From positions 1 to 64,000 of the forward strand of contig NZ_JAPFRE010000004.1 in the NCBI RefSeq assembly GCF_026183735.1: a DNA stretch of 64,000 bases. Direction: 5' to 3'. Both the position numbers and the translations under genes were made by a program. The DNA comes from Alteromonas sp. ASW11-130. GTDB taxonomy: Bacteria > Pseudomonadota > Gammaproteobacteria > Enterobacterales > Alteromonadaceae. Under the pieces are notes generated by a model, which was not told the DNA's origin, did not search any database, and was given only the letters and a program-made list of their open reading frames with translations. Of this stretch, positions 45,647 through 55,203 are shown one piece after another (the first letter of the stretch is position 1; every line of letters starts with the position of its first letter).

Positions 45647-47425
45647 ATGCAACAAGTTGCCACTAAAGGTTCACAAATTGCCGCTTTGCCGATTGACCTG
45701 GAAGTGCAGTCTTCGCAACGGGTCAATAACAATGATCACTTCAGGCAGGCACTTGAACAGTCGGCTAACCGGAATGCTGAAAAAGATAAAAAAGGCGAAG
45801 TAACACCTATCTGGAAGGCTCCGGAACAAAAACCACGTGCTTCAAAAACGGATCAAATTGTTTCTGAACGACCCGAAGTCTCCAAAGCAACTATCGACTC
45901 GCATAAAAAAGTCGAAACTAAATCAATTACCCCGCCTAACGCTGAGCAGGTGAATGCTAAGCCTAAAAAGAACGAATTAGAAGATGAAAACAATGATACC
46001 AATTGGCTTGAGTTGGTTGAATCGGTGAAAGAATATAATGACAACCCGGATAAAGCGGCATTAGCAAATGTCGCTGATACAGTGTCGGGCGATGATATTA
46101 TTCTCTCTGACGAACTGGCAGCAAAGATCGAAGCTTTATTAGCGACTTTAGGAGAAGATAGCGCTATTTCAAATGACGAAATGTCTATTCTTTCAGTTAT
46201 TCAACAACAGTTGAATGCGAGGGATACGGAAGCTGAAAACCCCGTCACTTTACCGTCACTGTTAAATAATATATCGCAAAGCTTAAATGAGATGGTTACC
46301 AAAGCAGTGGACGCAGGGAATAATACGGAGTCGCCTAAATTAACATCGCTAGCCGCAGCTATGTTGGCCTTGCAGTCTTCTCAACCCGAAACCGCTGACG
46401 ATCCTAAAGCTGTTTTAGCACCTCAGGATGGGGTTAAATCCGCGGCCGATTTGGAAGAAACCGCTAAATTATTGATTTCGCTAATGCAGTCAGAAAAAAA
46501 TAATGCGGCTAATACATCACCCAAAACCAATGATCTGTCTTATGAGAAGATGACCTTGTCGCAGAATGCAGAAAAGCTTTTACAGAACATGCAAAAGCTT
46601 TCTGATAAAGGTCAGGGTGAAACCGTAGAGGCTATAGCTGATAGAGTATTAAAGCTGCTACCTCCCAATGCGTCTGAGCAACAGCAGCAAACTGTTAAAA
46701 ATGCCGTTATCGCCGGCCTTAACGAAATGAACGCTCAATTAGCGCAAGGACGTGAACCTGGTATTAGCTTACAAGATATGATTGCCGGTGCGCTGAGTGA
46801 AGCTAATATCCAGTTTGATAATTCGGTGAAGCAACAGCTGGAAGGCCAGTTTACGTTACTAAACAATGCCATGCAAACCGCCCAACAAACCATGGTCCAG
46901 GATACTGACAGACAGACAATAGCGTCTATCGATACCTCGCTTCGAGAAAACAGCCAAATTCGCAGCGAAATGTCTAAAGCACAGCAAGCGGCCGATGGAT
47001 TCGATAAACCAGTCAATTTACAACGCGCAGAAGGTCAGCAACAGCTAAGTGAAAAAATTCGCTGGATGATTAACAGTAGAAGTAGTTTGGCAGAAATACG
47101 TCTAGATCCCCCTGAGTTAGGAAGCATGCAGGTTCGGGTAAATATTTCTGGTGACACTGCCAACGTAAACTTTGTAGTGCAGTCGCAACACGCAAAAGAT
47201 ACGTTAACGGAGGCAGAGAATAGATTGCGCGATATGTTGGCTGAGCAGGGTATTACATTAGGTGAATCATTTGTCCAGCAGCAGGGTTCTCAGCAAGAAA
47301 ATGCAGAAGGGGAGCATGGCGGTAGCGGGCACCGGGGTGAGTCATCTGAAGATGAAGAGCAGTCATCGGCCGTGGAAATGAACGTACGAAAGCGCGACAC
47401 GAACGGTATTGACGACTATGCTTAA
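45647..47425 (+). CDS. fliK: Flagellar hook-length control protein FliK
   Basis: This 592-residue secreted ruler measures the hook and switches export specificity. The N-terminal 470 residues are polar, Gln/Asn/Ala-rich and poorly conserved. The C-terminal Flg_hook domain (about 470-560) contains LAEIRLDPPELGSMQVRVNI, typical for FliK. ATG 45647 has AGGA six bases upstream; GTG 45632 lacks a proper site. Confidence 0.92.
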   Translation: MQQVATKGSQIAALPIDLEVQSSQRVNNNDHFRQALEQSANRNAEKDKKGEVTPIWKAPEQKPRASKTDQIVSERPEVSKATIDSHKKVETKSITPPNAEQVNAKPKKNELEDENNDTNWLELVESVKEYNDNPDKAALANVADTVSGDDIILSDELAAKIEALLATLGEDSAISNDEMSILSVIQQQLNARDTEAENPVTLPSLLNNISQSLNEMVTKAVDAGNNTESPKLTSLAAAMLALQSSQPETADDPKAVLAPQDGVKSAADLEETAKLLISLMQSEKNNAANTSPKTNDLSYEKMTLSQNAEKLLQNMQKLSDKGQGETVEAIADRVLKLLPPNASEQQQQTVKNAVIAGLNEMNAQLAQGREPGISLQDMIAGALSEANIQFDNSVKQQLEGQFTLLNNAMQTAQQTMVQDTDRQTIASIDTSLRENSQIRSEMSKAQQAADGFDKPVNLQRAEGQQQLSEKIRWMINSRSSLAEIRLDPPELGSMQVRVNISGDTANVNFVVQSQHAKDTLTEAENRLRDMLAEQGITLGESFVQQQGSQQENAEGEHGGSGHRGESSEDEEQSSAVEMNVRKRDTNGIDDYA

Positions 47426-47505
47426 TAAAACTTTCTCGATTCAATGATTGCCATTTACTGGTGAAACTTGATAATACGCCCTATGAAATTTAATGAGTAA
47501 AAAGC

Positions 47506-48027
47506 ATGGCGGAAGAAGAATTACAAATTGAAGAAAGCGGTGGCAAGAGCAAAAAGATGATAATTATCATCATTGCTGTGGTGGTTATTTTAGGTGGCGG
47601 AGCAGCTTATTTTTTCTTGTTCGCAGGTTCGGATGCGCCAGTGCAGGAACAACCTGATATGGCACAACTGCAGAACGGTCAACCGGCAGCACCAAAAGCC
47701 AATATCGGCACCGCGCTTTATGTGGCCATGCCCAGACCGTTTGTTTTTAATGTACCAGGCAGTGGCCGCGACCGTTTAGTGCAAATCAAAGTGCAACTAA
47801 TGGTTAGAGGTTCAGACAATGAAGAAGTAGCGAAGTCTCATATTCCATTAATCGAGGGAACACTTCTTCAGGTATTTAGCAATAGCAGCGCTGATGATTT
47901 GGTCACTGAAGCTGGAAAGATTACGCTGCGCGAAGATGCGTTGAGCGAAGTTCAGCGAGTAATGAACGATATATCAGGCACGAATGTGGTTGAACAGGTG
48001 TTGTTTACCGGTTTCGTAATGCAGTAA
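47506..48027 (+). CDS. fliL: Flagellar basal body-associated protein FliL
   Basis: A 173-residue single-pass inner membrane protein that surrounds or supports the stator. One transmembrane helix (about 18-40, MIIIIIAVVVILGGGAAYFF) is followed by the periplasmic FliL domain (RPFVFNVPG, then LVQIKVQLMVRG). fliM follows after 12 bases. Confidence 0.93.
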   Translation: MAEEELQIEESGGKSKKMIIIIIAVVVILGGGAAYFFLFAGSDAPVQEQPDMAQLQNGQPAAPKANIGTALYVAMPRPFVFNVPGSGRDRLVQIKVQLMVRGSDNEEVAKSHIPLIEGTLLQVFSNSSADDLVTEAGKITLREDALSEVQRVMNDISGTNVVEQVLFTGFVMQ

Positions 48028-48039
48028 AAAGGGTATTAA

Positions 48040-49101
48040 GTGAGCGATTTATTATCCCAAGACGAGATCGACGCCCTATTACACGGCGTTGATGACGTTG
48101 AAGAAGAGGACGTTAGCGAAGGCGAAGGCGGTGATGCGTCTGCGCTTGAATACGACTTCTCATCACAGGATAGGATTGTGCGTGGCCGCATGCCTACGCT
48201 GGAAATCGTTAATGAACGTTTTGCCCGACATATGCGAGTCAGCCTGTTTAATATGATGCGGCGCTCAGCTGAAGTGTCAATTAATGGTATCCAAATGATT
48301 AAGTTTGGTGAGTACATACATACGCTGTTTGTACCGACCAGTCTTAACATGGTACGTTTTCGTCCACTCAAAGGAACCGGTCTGATCACCATGGAAGCAC
48401 GTTTAGTGTTTATTCTGGTAGATAATTTTTTTGGGGGCGACGGGCGTTATCATGCCAAAATTGAAGGACGTGAATTTACCCCGACGGAACGGCGTATTAT
48501 CCAAATGCTACTGAAGATAATCTTTGAGGATTATAAAGAAGCATGGGCCCCTGTAATGGACGTATCATTTGAATATTTAGACTCTGAAGTAAACCCCGCC
48601 ATGGCGAATATTGTCAGCCCTACCGAAGTGGTGGTAATCAGCTCGTTCCATATTGAGCTAGATGGCGGGGGGGGCGACTTTCACGTGTCGTTGCCCTATT
48701 CAATGCTTGAACCTATCAGGGAATTGTTAGATGCAGGTGTTCAAAGCGATAAAGAAGACACCGATCTACGGTGGAGTAAAGCGCTTCGGGATGAAATTAT
48801 GGATGTGGAAGTGGCGTTAACCACTCACATGCTGGATACAGACGTATCGCTGAAACAAATAATGGAATTTAAACCGGGTGATATTATTCCAGTTGAAATG
48901 CCCGAATATATCACCGTATTAATCGAGGATTTACCTACTTTCCGCGCTAAGTTGGGTCGCTCACGTGATAATCTTGCGCTAAAAATTACGGATAAAATCC
49001 CAAGACCTACTTCGGTTAAATCTGAACTTCAGCTTTTAACTCGTGGGGGTCGTGTTATTGATAATGACGCTGAGTTGCAGGTGCTGGAAGAAGATCTCTG
49101 A
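48040..49101 (+). CDS. fliM: Motor switch protein FliM
   Basis: A 353-residue C-ring protein that binds CheY-P. The N-terminal peptide LLSQDEIDALLHG (4-16) is the classic CheY-P docking site. The CheC-like middle domain (with EARLVFILVDNFFGGDG, near 117-133) and the SpoA-type C-terminal domain follow. The GTG start is the only codon preserving the docking peptide. Confidence 0.96.
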   Translation: MSDLLSQDEIDALLHGVDDVEEEDVSEGEGGDASALEYDFSSQDRIVRGRMPTLEIVNERFARHMRVSLFNMMRRSAEVSINGIQMIKFGEYIHTLFVPTSLNMVRFRPLKGTGLITMEARLVFILVDNFFGGDGRYHAKIEGREFTPTERRIIQMLLKIIFEDYKEAWAPVMDVSFEYLDSEVNPAMANIVSPTEVVVISSFHIELDGGGGDFHVSLPYSMLEPIRELLDAGVQSDKEDTDLRWSKALRDEIMDVEVALTTHMLDTDVSLKQIMEFKPGDIIPVEMPEYITVLIEDLPTFRAKLGRSRDNLALKITDKIPRPTSVKSELQLLTRGGRVIDNDAELQVLEEDL

Positions 49102-49129
49102 GCACGAGACATATGAATGAGGTACTCCT

Positions 49130-49537
49130 ATGAGTGAAGAAGATGGCATGGACGACTGGGCAGCCGCGATGGCTGAACAGGCGGAATCTGAAGATGAGCA
49201 GGAAGGTGAAGGCGATAATGTTCAGGTAGCCGAACTGGATGAACTTAAAGAAGATGCGCCGATTACCCAGGAAGAAAAAAAGAAACTGGATACCATCTTA
49301 GATATTCCCGTTACTATTTCGATGGAAGTCGGGCGTAGTCAAATTAGTATTCGAAATTTATTGCAACTGAACCAGGGGTCAGTTGTGGAATTAGATCGGG
49401 TCGCCGGTGAGCCATTAGATGTATTAGTTAATGGCACGTTGATTGCTCATGGAGAAGTAGTAGTAGTCAACGACAAATTCGGGATTCGGTTAACAGATGT
49501 CATTAGTCAAATCGAAAGAATCAAAAAGCTCCGGTAA
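49130..49537 (+). CDS. fliN: Motor switch protein FliN
   Basis: A 135-residue C-ring protein. An acidic N-terminal half precedes the SpoA domain (about 58-132), with LDIPVTISMEVGRSQISIRN, then VDVLVNG-like and [11 protein letters not shown] segments. GAGG precedes the ATG. Its end overlaps the fliO frame by 41 bases. Confidence 0.95.
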   Translation: MSEEDGMDDWAAAMAEQAESEDEQEGEGDNVQVAELDELKEDAPITQEEKKKLDTILDIPVTISMEVGRSQISIRNLLQLNQGSVVELDRVAGEPLDVLVNGTLIAHGEVVVVNDKFGIRLTDVISQIERIKKLR

Positions 49538-49979
49538 AAATCATTTCCTATCAAGAGGTTGCGTATTGCTGCCTCTTGGTTTTTCTTCAACAGCTGTTGC
49601 GCAAAGCACGCAATCCATTACCAATCCCACTTCGGTACTGTCAATTTTTCTATCACTTTTATTGGTCGTCGCAATTATTTTTGCGCTGGCGTATGTGATG
49701 CGACGGTTTAATGTCACTCATTCCAGCAATGGTCAGTTAAAAGTGGTCGCTAGTATGATGGCGGGAGCAAAAGAACGTATCATGGTAATAGAAGTGGGCG
49801 ATGAACAACATCTTGTTGGCATCACCTCACAATCAATTTCGCATCTGAGCAAGTTAGAAAACAGTATTCAGAGTCAGCAGCCGGCTGATAACCCGGGCGC
49901 GTTATTTAAGCAGAAACTGGTCAGCGCCATGGCCGGTAAATTAAACACCTCGTTGAAAGAGGAAAAGCATCATGGCTAA
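49497..49979 (+). CDS. fliO: Flagellar biosynthetic protein FliO
   Basis: A 160-residue membrane protein that helps FliP assemble. A K-rich start and a short hydrophobic stretch ([15 protein letters not shown], about 22-36) look like a signal peptide. The transmembrane helix at about 48-66 ([20 protein letters not shown]) is followed by a cytoplasmic domain. The ATG lies inside fliN; later in-frame starts would cut into the signal sequence. Confidence 0.85.
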   Translation: MSLVKSKESKSSGKNHFLSRGCVLLPLGFSSTAVAQSTQSITNPTSVLSIFLSLLLVVAIIFALAYVMRRFNVTHSSNGQLKVVASMMAGAKERIMVIEVGDEQHLVGITSQSISHLSKLENSIQSQQPADNPGALFKQKLVSAMAGKLNTSLKEEKHHG

Positions 49980-50736
49980 TGTGCGTTTCTGGTTCGGCTT
50001 TGGACTTTTCAGTTGTTTGTTGTTCTTTGCAGATTCAGTATCGGCACAACAAGGTATTTCTGCGGTAACCGTTACCACTAATCCCGATGGTACTCAGGAT
50101 TATTCGATGACGCTGCAAGCGGTGTTCATTATGACCGCGCTCAGTTTGATTCCTGCGTTTATCATGATGATGACCTCTTTCACGCGCATAATCGTGGTAT
50201 TGTCAATTTTGCGGCAGGCGATAGGCCTGCAACAGTCACCTTCAAATCAAATCTTAATTGGTGTAAGCCTGTTCTTGTCATTATTTATAATGTCACCTGT
50301 ATTTGAGGAAATTAATGAACGCGCATTACAGCCATATTTGGATGAGGTAATGACATCTAAAGAGGCATTCGAGCAAGCTAAAGGGCCTATGCGGGCTTTT
50401 ATGCTTTCGCAAACTCGTGTCAGGGACTTGGAAACTTTTGTACGCATTGCTGGTGATGAAGATAAATATGAAGAACCTGCTGATGTACCCTTAACCATCC
50501 TTATCCCAGCATTTGTCACCAGTGAACTGAAAACAGCCTTTCAAATTGGCTTTATGCTATTCATCCCCTTTCTGATTATTGACTTAGTGGTCGCATCTAT
50601 ATTGATGGCAATGGGGATGATGATGTTATCACCTATGATTGTTTCACTGCCTTTTAAACTCATGTTATTCGTTCTGGTCGATGGCTGGAACCTGATTTTC
50701 GGCACCCTGGCAACCAGCTTTGGTATGGGTGTATAG
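49972..50736 (+). CDS. fliP: Flagellar export gate protein FliP
   Basis: A 254-residue multi-pass protein of the export gate. A cleavable signal peptide (about 1-25, ending SVSAQQ) is followed by transmembrane segments and the FliP signature ([20 protein letters not shown], 64-83). The second conserved region is [20 protein letters not shown]. It overlaps fliO by 8 bases. Confidence 0.96.
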   Translation: MANVRFWFGFGLFSCLLFFADSVSAQQGISAVTVTTNPDGTQDYSMTLQAVFIMTALSLIPAFIMMMTSFTRIIVVLSILRQAIGLQQSPSNQILIGVSLFLSLFIMSPVFEEINERALQPYLDEVMTSKEAFEQAKGPMRAFMLSQTRVRDLETFVRIAGDEDKYEEPADVPLTILIPAFVTSELKTAFQIGFMLFIPFLIIDLVVASILMAMGMMMLSPMIVSLPFKLMLFVLVDGWNLIFGTLATSFGMGV

Positions 50737-50745
50737 GAGGCGACT

Positions 50746-51015
50746 ATGTCACCAGAGGTCTTTGTACAAATTCTTCGAGAAGCCATGTTTATGGTGATTA
50801 TGTTGGTTTCAGCGGTGATTGTGCCTAGTTTGATCGTGGGCTTAATTGTCGCTGTCTTCCAAGCGGCTACGTCTATTAATGAACAAACCATGAGCTTTTT
50901 GCCACGCTTGCTGGTTACTCTACTGGCGCTAAGTTGGGGCGGAAACTGGTTAGTACAACAGCTAATGGACTTTACTTTCCATATGGTTGATCAGATACCG
51001 CAAGTAGTCGGTTAG
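50746..51015 (+). CDS. fliQ: Flagellar export gate protein FliQ
   Basis: An 89-residue protein with two transmembrane helices and the conserved FQAATSINEQTMSFLPRL loop. AGGAGG precedes the ATG. Part of the FliPQR gate. Confidence 0.96.
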   Translation: MSPEVFVQILREAMFMVIMLVSAVIVPSLIVGLIVAVFQAATSINEQTMSFLPRLLVTLLALSWGGNWLVQQLMDFTFHMVDQIPQVVG

Positions 51016-51031
51016 TGAAGAGTTAAGCGTC

Positions 51032-51814
51032 ATGGTCTATGAATTAGCAGTAATTAACCAGTTTTTAGCAGATATGACGCTTCCTTTCATGCGCATCAGC
51101 GGTATGTTTGCCACCATGATAGGCATGAGTGCCAAGTCAATTTCTCCGACAGTTCGCGGCTTACTAACCATATTAATCGCATTCATTATTATGCCGGTCG
51201 TCCCCCCTGTGCCGATAGAAAATCTGGTTAGCGTAAGTACCTTCATCATCATTGCAAAAGAAATTTTAATAGGAATTGGAATCGGTTTTGTTTCGATGAT
51301 GGTATTGAATACATTTGTTCTAGCCGGTCAGATTATCGCCATGCAAACCGGCCTGGGGTTCGCTTCTATTGTCGATCCGGTAAACGGGATCAATGTGCCA
51401 GCAGTGGGTCAGTTTTATCTTATTTTAGCCACCTTGCTGTTTTGGACCCTCGACGGCCATCTGGCAATGATTGAGATGGTTGTTATCAGCTTTGAAGCCT
51501 TCCCGATAGTAGGCTCATGGTGGACAGGGCAACAGTTGCTCGACATTGTCCATTGGGGGAGTTGGATGTTTATTGCTTCAGTAACGTTGTCACTCGCGCC
51601 TATTGTTTCACTACTTATTGTTAATCTGGCTTTCGGTATTATGACCAAAGCCGCACCGCAACTGAATATTTTCAGCATCGGTTTTTCTATCGCGCAGATG
51701 ATGGGATTGACCATTATCTGGATCACCTTGTCGAACTTCACCATGCACTTTAACGAATTATGGGAACGGGCGTTGCAATTCATGTGTGAATTGCTTGCTG
51801 TATGCCCGACTTAA
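51032..51814 (+). CDS. fliR: Flagellar export gate protein FliR
   Basis: A 260-residue protein with about six transmembrane helices, completing the FliPQR gate. Conserved segments include AGQIIAMQTGLGFASIVDP (near 97-115). It follows fliQ by 16 bases and precedes flhB by 12. Confidence 0.95.
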   Translation: MVYELAVINQFLADMTLPFMRISGMFATMIGMSAKSISPTVRGLLTILIAFIIMPVVPPVPIENLVSVSTFIIIAKEILIGIGIGFVSMMVLNTFVLAGQIIAMQTGLGFASIVDPVNGINVPAVGQFYLILATLLFWTLDGHLAMIEMVVISFEAFPIVGSWWTGQQLLDIVHWGSWMFIASVTLSLAPIVSLLIVNLAFGIMTKAAPQLNIFSIGFSIAQMMGLTIIWITLSNFTMHFNELWERALQFMCELLAVCPT

Positions 51815-51826
51815 AAGGAGGCAGCC

Positions 51827-52951
51827 ATGGCTGATACCGACGATAAAACGGAAGAACCCACACAGAAAAAAATTGACGATGCCCGTGAAAAAGGGCAGAT
51901 AGCGCGTTCGAAGGAACTATCGACCACATTAGTTTTAATTTTTAGTGGTGCGATGTTTTTAGTCATTGGCGGACAGCTCGCGGCTTCTCTTTATTCCGTT
52001 GCTCTGCGTATGTTCACCCTATCCAGAGATGAAACCTATGATACCACTCATATGTTCGGCGCATGGGGCGATGCACTGACAGCAGTAGCCTTCCCGGTTA
52101 TTATGTTTCAAATAGTCGCGATGATTGGCGGTATCTACGGTAGCATCGGGGTAGGCGGATTCAATTTTTCCTGGCAATCTGCCGCACCTAAGTTCAATAA
52201 GCTTAATCCGCTGAACGGTTTGAAACGCATGTTCGGACCAAATGGGTTGGTAGAGTTACTTAAGTCTATTGCTAAGGTTTTTGTTATTGGCGGGTTAGCG
52301 TTGATAGCCATGTTGTATTACGAGGAGGAGGCTATCCACCTGGACATGGAAGCATATCCGGGAAATTTTTTTCATGCAATGGAGATGATTGCATGGGCTT
52401 TTTTCATTATGACACTCGGTATGATACCTATTTCTCTTATTGATGTGCCATATCAAAAGCACAAACATAATAAAGAATTAAAAATGACCAAGCAGGAGAT
52501 CAAGGACGAGCACAAAAACGCTGAAGGGGACCCCCAAACAAAAGGTCGTATTCGCCGATTACAATTCCAGGCTTCAGCGAAACGGATGATGCAAGATGTA
52601 CCTCAGGCTGATGTGGTTGTCACTAACCCGACTCACTATTCTGTTGCGTTGAAATATGACGAAGAGGGCACCCGTGCGCCAGTTGTTGTTGCCAAAGGTG
52701 CCGATGAATTAGCTATGCATATTCGTAAAATTGCGACGGCTAACGATGTACCTTTGATTCCCACCCCTATGCTAACGCGAGCAATATATTACTCCACAGA
52801 GGTCAATGCCGAGATTCCACAAAAGCTGTTTATGGCAGTCGCACAGGTACTCGCCTACGTGTTCCAGTTAAAAGCATTCAAAGCTGGAAAAGGTAAACGA
52901 CCTAAACCGCTTAAGCGAGACTTACCAATCCCTACTGAACTACGCAGATAA
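51827..52951 (+). CDS. flhB: Flagellar export specificity switch FlhB
   Basis: A 374-residue protein with four transmembrane helices and a cytoplasmic domain that cleaves itself at the NPTH motif (267-270, VVTNPTHYSVAL). Cleavage switches export from hook to filament substrates after the FliK signal. AAGGAGG precedes the ATG. Confidence 0.96.
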   Translation: MADTDDKTEEPTQKKIDDAREKGQIARSKELSTTLVLIFSGAMFLVIGGQLAASLYSVALRMFTLSRDETYDTTHMFGAWGDALTAVAFPVIMFQIVAMIGGIYGSIGVGGFNFSWQSAAPKFNKLNPLNGLKRMFGPNGLVELLKSIAKVFVIGGLALIAMLYYEEEAIHLDMEAYPGNFFHAMEMIAWAFFIMTLGMIPISLIDVPYQKHKHNKELKMTKQEIKDEHKNAEGDPQTKGRIRRLQFQASAKRMMQDVPQADVVVTNPTHYSVALKYDEEGTRAPVVVAKGADELAMHIRKIATANDVPLIPTPMLTRAIYYSTEVNAEIPQKLFMAVAQVLAYVFQLKAFKAGKGKRPKPLKRDLPIPTELRR

Positions 52952-52972
52952 TGTTTAGATCAGGGGATAACA

Positions 52973-52987
52973 TGGCACAGTAGTTGA
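52973..52987 (+). promoter_or_regulatory. Possible sigma-54 promoter of the flhA operon
   Basis: TGGCACAGTAGTTGA has a perfect -24 element (TGGCAC) and correct spacing, but the -12 element is TTGA instead of TTGC. It lies 67 bases before flhA, where such a promoter is expected. Confidence 0.4.
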
Positions 52988-53053
52988 AGAGTCATTTGCA
53001 CACCGACAGTAAGTGTCAAAATTCTGATAGCAAAAAAGTGAGAAGTCAGTTCG

Positions 53054-55174
53054 ATGGAGTTATCCGGTTATCTGCAACGGTTTAACAAAAACCAAATGCA
53101 GCAATTCGCCAGTGGTCTAGGCGCCCCAGTCGTTCTTCTGGCTATTATGGGTATGGTTATTTTGCCCATGCCGCCCTTCCTTCTGGATGTACTGTTCAGT
53201 TTTAATATTGCGCTTTCATTGGTCATCATCTTAGTAGCGGTACTCACCAAACGTCCAGTGGACTTTGGTATATTTCCGCTGGTCTTATTAATCGCAACGG
53301 TACTTCGCTTAGCCCTGAATGTCGCCTCGACCCGGGTCGTACTGCTATATGGTCACGAAGGGGGGGATGCTGCGGGTAAGGTAATCGAAGCGTTTGGTGA
53401 AGTTGTAATTGGTGGCAATTTTGCTGTGGGTATCGTGGTCTTTGCTATCTTACTTATTATCAACTTTAAGGTCGTTACCGCAGGTGCTGGCCGTATTTCG
53501 GAAGTAAGCGCACGCTTTACGCTTGATGCCATGCCCGGAAAGCAAATGGCTATTGATGCAGACTTGAATGCTGGTTATATCGATCAAGACCAGGCCCGCC
53601 AACGGCGAGAAGAAATTACCGCGGAAGCAGATTTTTACGGTTCCATGGATGGTGCCTCCAAATTTGTGAAAGGCGATGCCATCGCCGGCTTATTCATTAT
53701 GTTAATTAATATTGTGGGTGGATTATTTATTGGCATGATTCAGCACGGTTTGAGCTTTGGCAATGCCCTTGAAGTTTATACCATCATGACGATAGGGGAT
53801 GGTTTGGTCGCGCAAATCCCGTCGTTGTTACTATCGGTAGCCACTGCCATTATCGTGACGCGGGAAAACGAAGACCAGCAAATGGGTGATGAAATCAGAA
53901 CCCAGTTAGGCAACCCGCAGGCTTTAAGTATTGCTGCTGTGATTTTGTTTGTGATGGGTATTGTACCAGGCATGCCACATTTAGCTTTTCTCAGTTTCGC
54001 AGCCATTGCGGGTGGCTACGCGTTTTGGCAATCCAAACGTATAGGTGCGGAGGAAGCAGAGAAAACGGGTAAAAATACGCCGGCAGCTAAGGCTGGTAGC
54101 GTTAATACCGATGACTATATCGCGCCAGAAGTAAAAGAGTTGGGATGGCATGATGTACAACAAGTAGACACTATCGGCTTAGAAGTGGGTTATCGTCTTA
54201 TACCTTTGGTTGATAAGTCTCAGGGCGGCGAGTTACTGACACGTATTAAAGGCGTCAGGAAAAAACTTTCACAAGAGCTGGGTTTCTTAATTCCGCCAGT
54301 GCACATCAGGGATAATTTAGATCTGGACCCTAATGCCTACAATATTGCTATGCTCGGTGTGACCATTGGCGAAGCACAAATAAGTCATGATGAAGAAATG
54401 GCCATTAATCCAGGTCAGGTGTTTGGTAAATTGGAAGGGCGTACTACTCAAGATCCAGCATTTGGTTTAGATGCAGTATGGATTAAGCCTAATCAACGTG
54501 AACATGCCCAAACACTCGGGTATACCGTAGTTGATGCCGCTACGGTGGTGGCGACGCATCTTAGTCAATTGCTTACCAATAACGCATACCAGTTGCTGGG
54601 CCATGAAGAAGTGCAGCAATTATTAGATATACTGGCAAAAAATAATCCCAAACTGGTTGAAGGTTTAGTTCCTGATTTATTGCCATTAAGCACTGTAGTT
54701 AAAGTGTTGCAAACCTTGCTATTCGAAGGTGTACCTATCCGTGATATGCGCACCATTGTACAAACCTTAAGTGAGTTTGCACCCAAGAGCCAGGACCCTG
54801 ACGTACTGGTATCAGCCGTGCGCATTTCGCTCAAGCGGTTAATCGTACAAGAAATTTGCGATGGCAAGCAGGAAATACCTGTCATAACTCTGGCGCCAGA
54901 ACTGGAACAGATGTTGCACCAGTCATTACAAGCCGGAGGAGAAGATGGCGCAGGCATTGAACCAGGACTGGCTGACAGGATTCAGCAGTCGTTGCAACAA
55001 GCCAGTCAGCAACAGGAGTTAGCAGGGGAACCATCAGTTCTGCTGACGTCTGGAATGCTACGTCCAGTCTTATCTCGCTTCTTGAAGTACTCAGTTGAAG
55101 GACTACATGTATTGTCCTATCAGGAAGTGCCGGATGATAAACAAATTAAAATTGTTAGCTCTGTGGGTCAATAA
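53054..55174 (+). CDS. flhA: Flagellar export gate protein FlhA
   Basis: A 706-residue export gate protein. The N-terminal half has about eight transmembrane helices, with the family signature around RLALNVASTRVVLLYGHEGG split near 85-105 and the FIPEP-type cytoplasmic loop. The C-terminal half (about 355-700) is the substrate-docking domain. The length equals that of close relatives. Confidence 0.96.
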   Translation: MELSGYLQRFNKNQMQQFASGLGAPVVLLAIMGMVILPMPPFLLDVLFSFNIALSLVIILVAVLTKRPVDFGIFPLVLLIATVLRLALNVASTRVVLLYGHEGGDAAGKVIEAFGEVVIGGNFAVGIVVFAILLIINFKVVTAGAGRISEVSARFTLDAMPGKQMAIDADLNAGYIDQDQARQRREEITAEADFYGSMDGASKFVKGDAIAGLFIMLINIVGGLFIGMIQHGLSFGNALEVYTIMTIGDGLVAQIPSLLLSVATAIIVTRENEDQQMGDEIRTQLGNPQALSIAAVILFVMGIVPGMPHLAFLSFAAIAGGYAFWQSKRIGAEEAEKTGKNTPAAKAGSVNTDDYIAPEVKELGWHDVQQVDTIGLEVGYRLIPLVDKSQGGELLTRIKGVRKKLSQELGFLIPPVHIRDNLDLDPNAYNIAMLGVTIGEAQISHDEEMAINPGQVFGKLEGRTTQDPAFGLDAVWIKPNQREHAQTLGYTVVDAATVVATHLSQLLTNNAYQLLGHEEVQQLLDILAKNNPKLVEGLVPDLLPLSTVVKVLQTLLFEGVPIRDMRTIVQTLSEFAPKSQDPDVLVSAVRISLKRLIVQEICDGKQEIPVITLAPELEQMLHQSLQAGGEDGAGIEPGLADRIQQSLQQASQQQELAGEPSVLLTSGMLRPVLSRFLKYSVEGLHVLSYQEVPDDKQIKIVSSVGQ

Positions 55175-55203
55175 TATGACGCCATTAAAGAGGCGAGGTT
55201 GCA

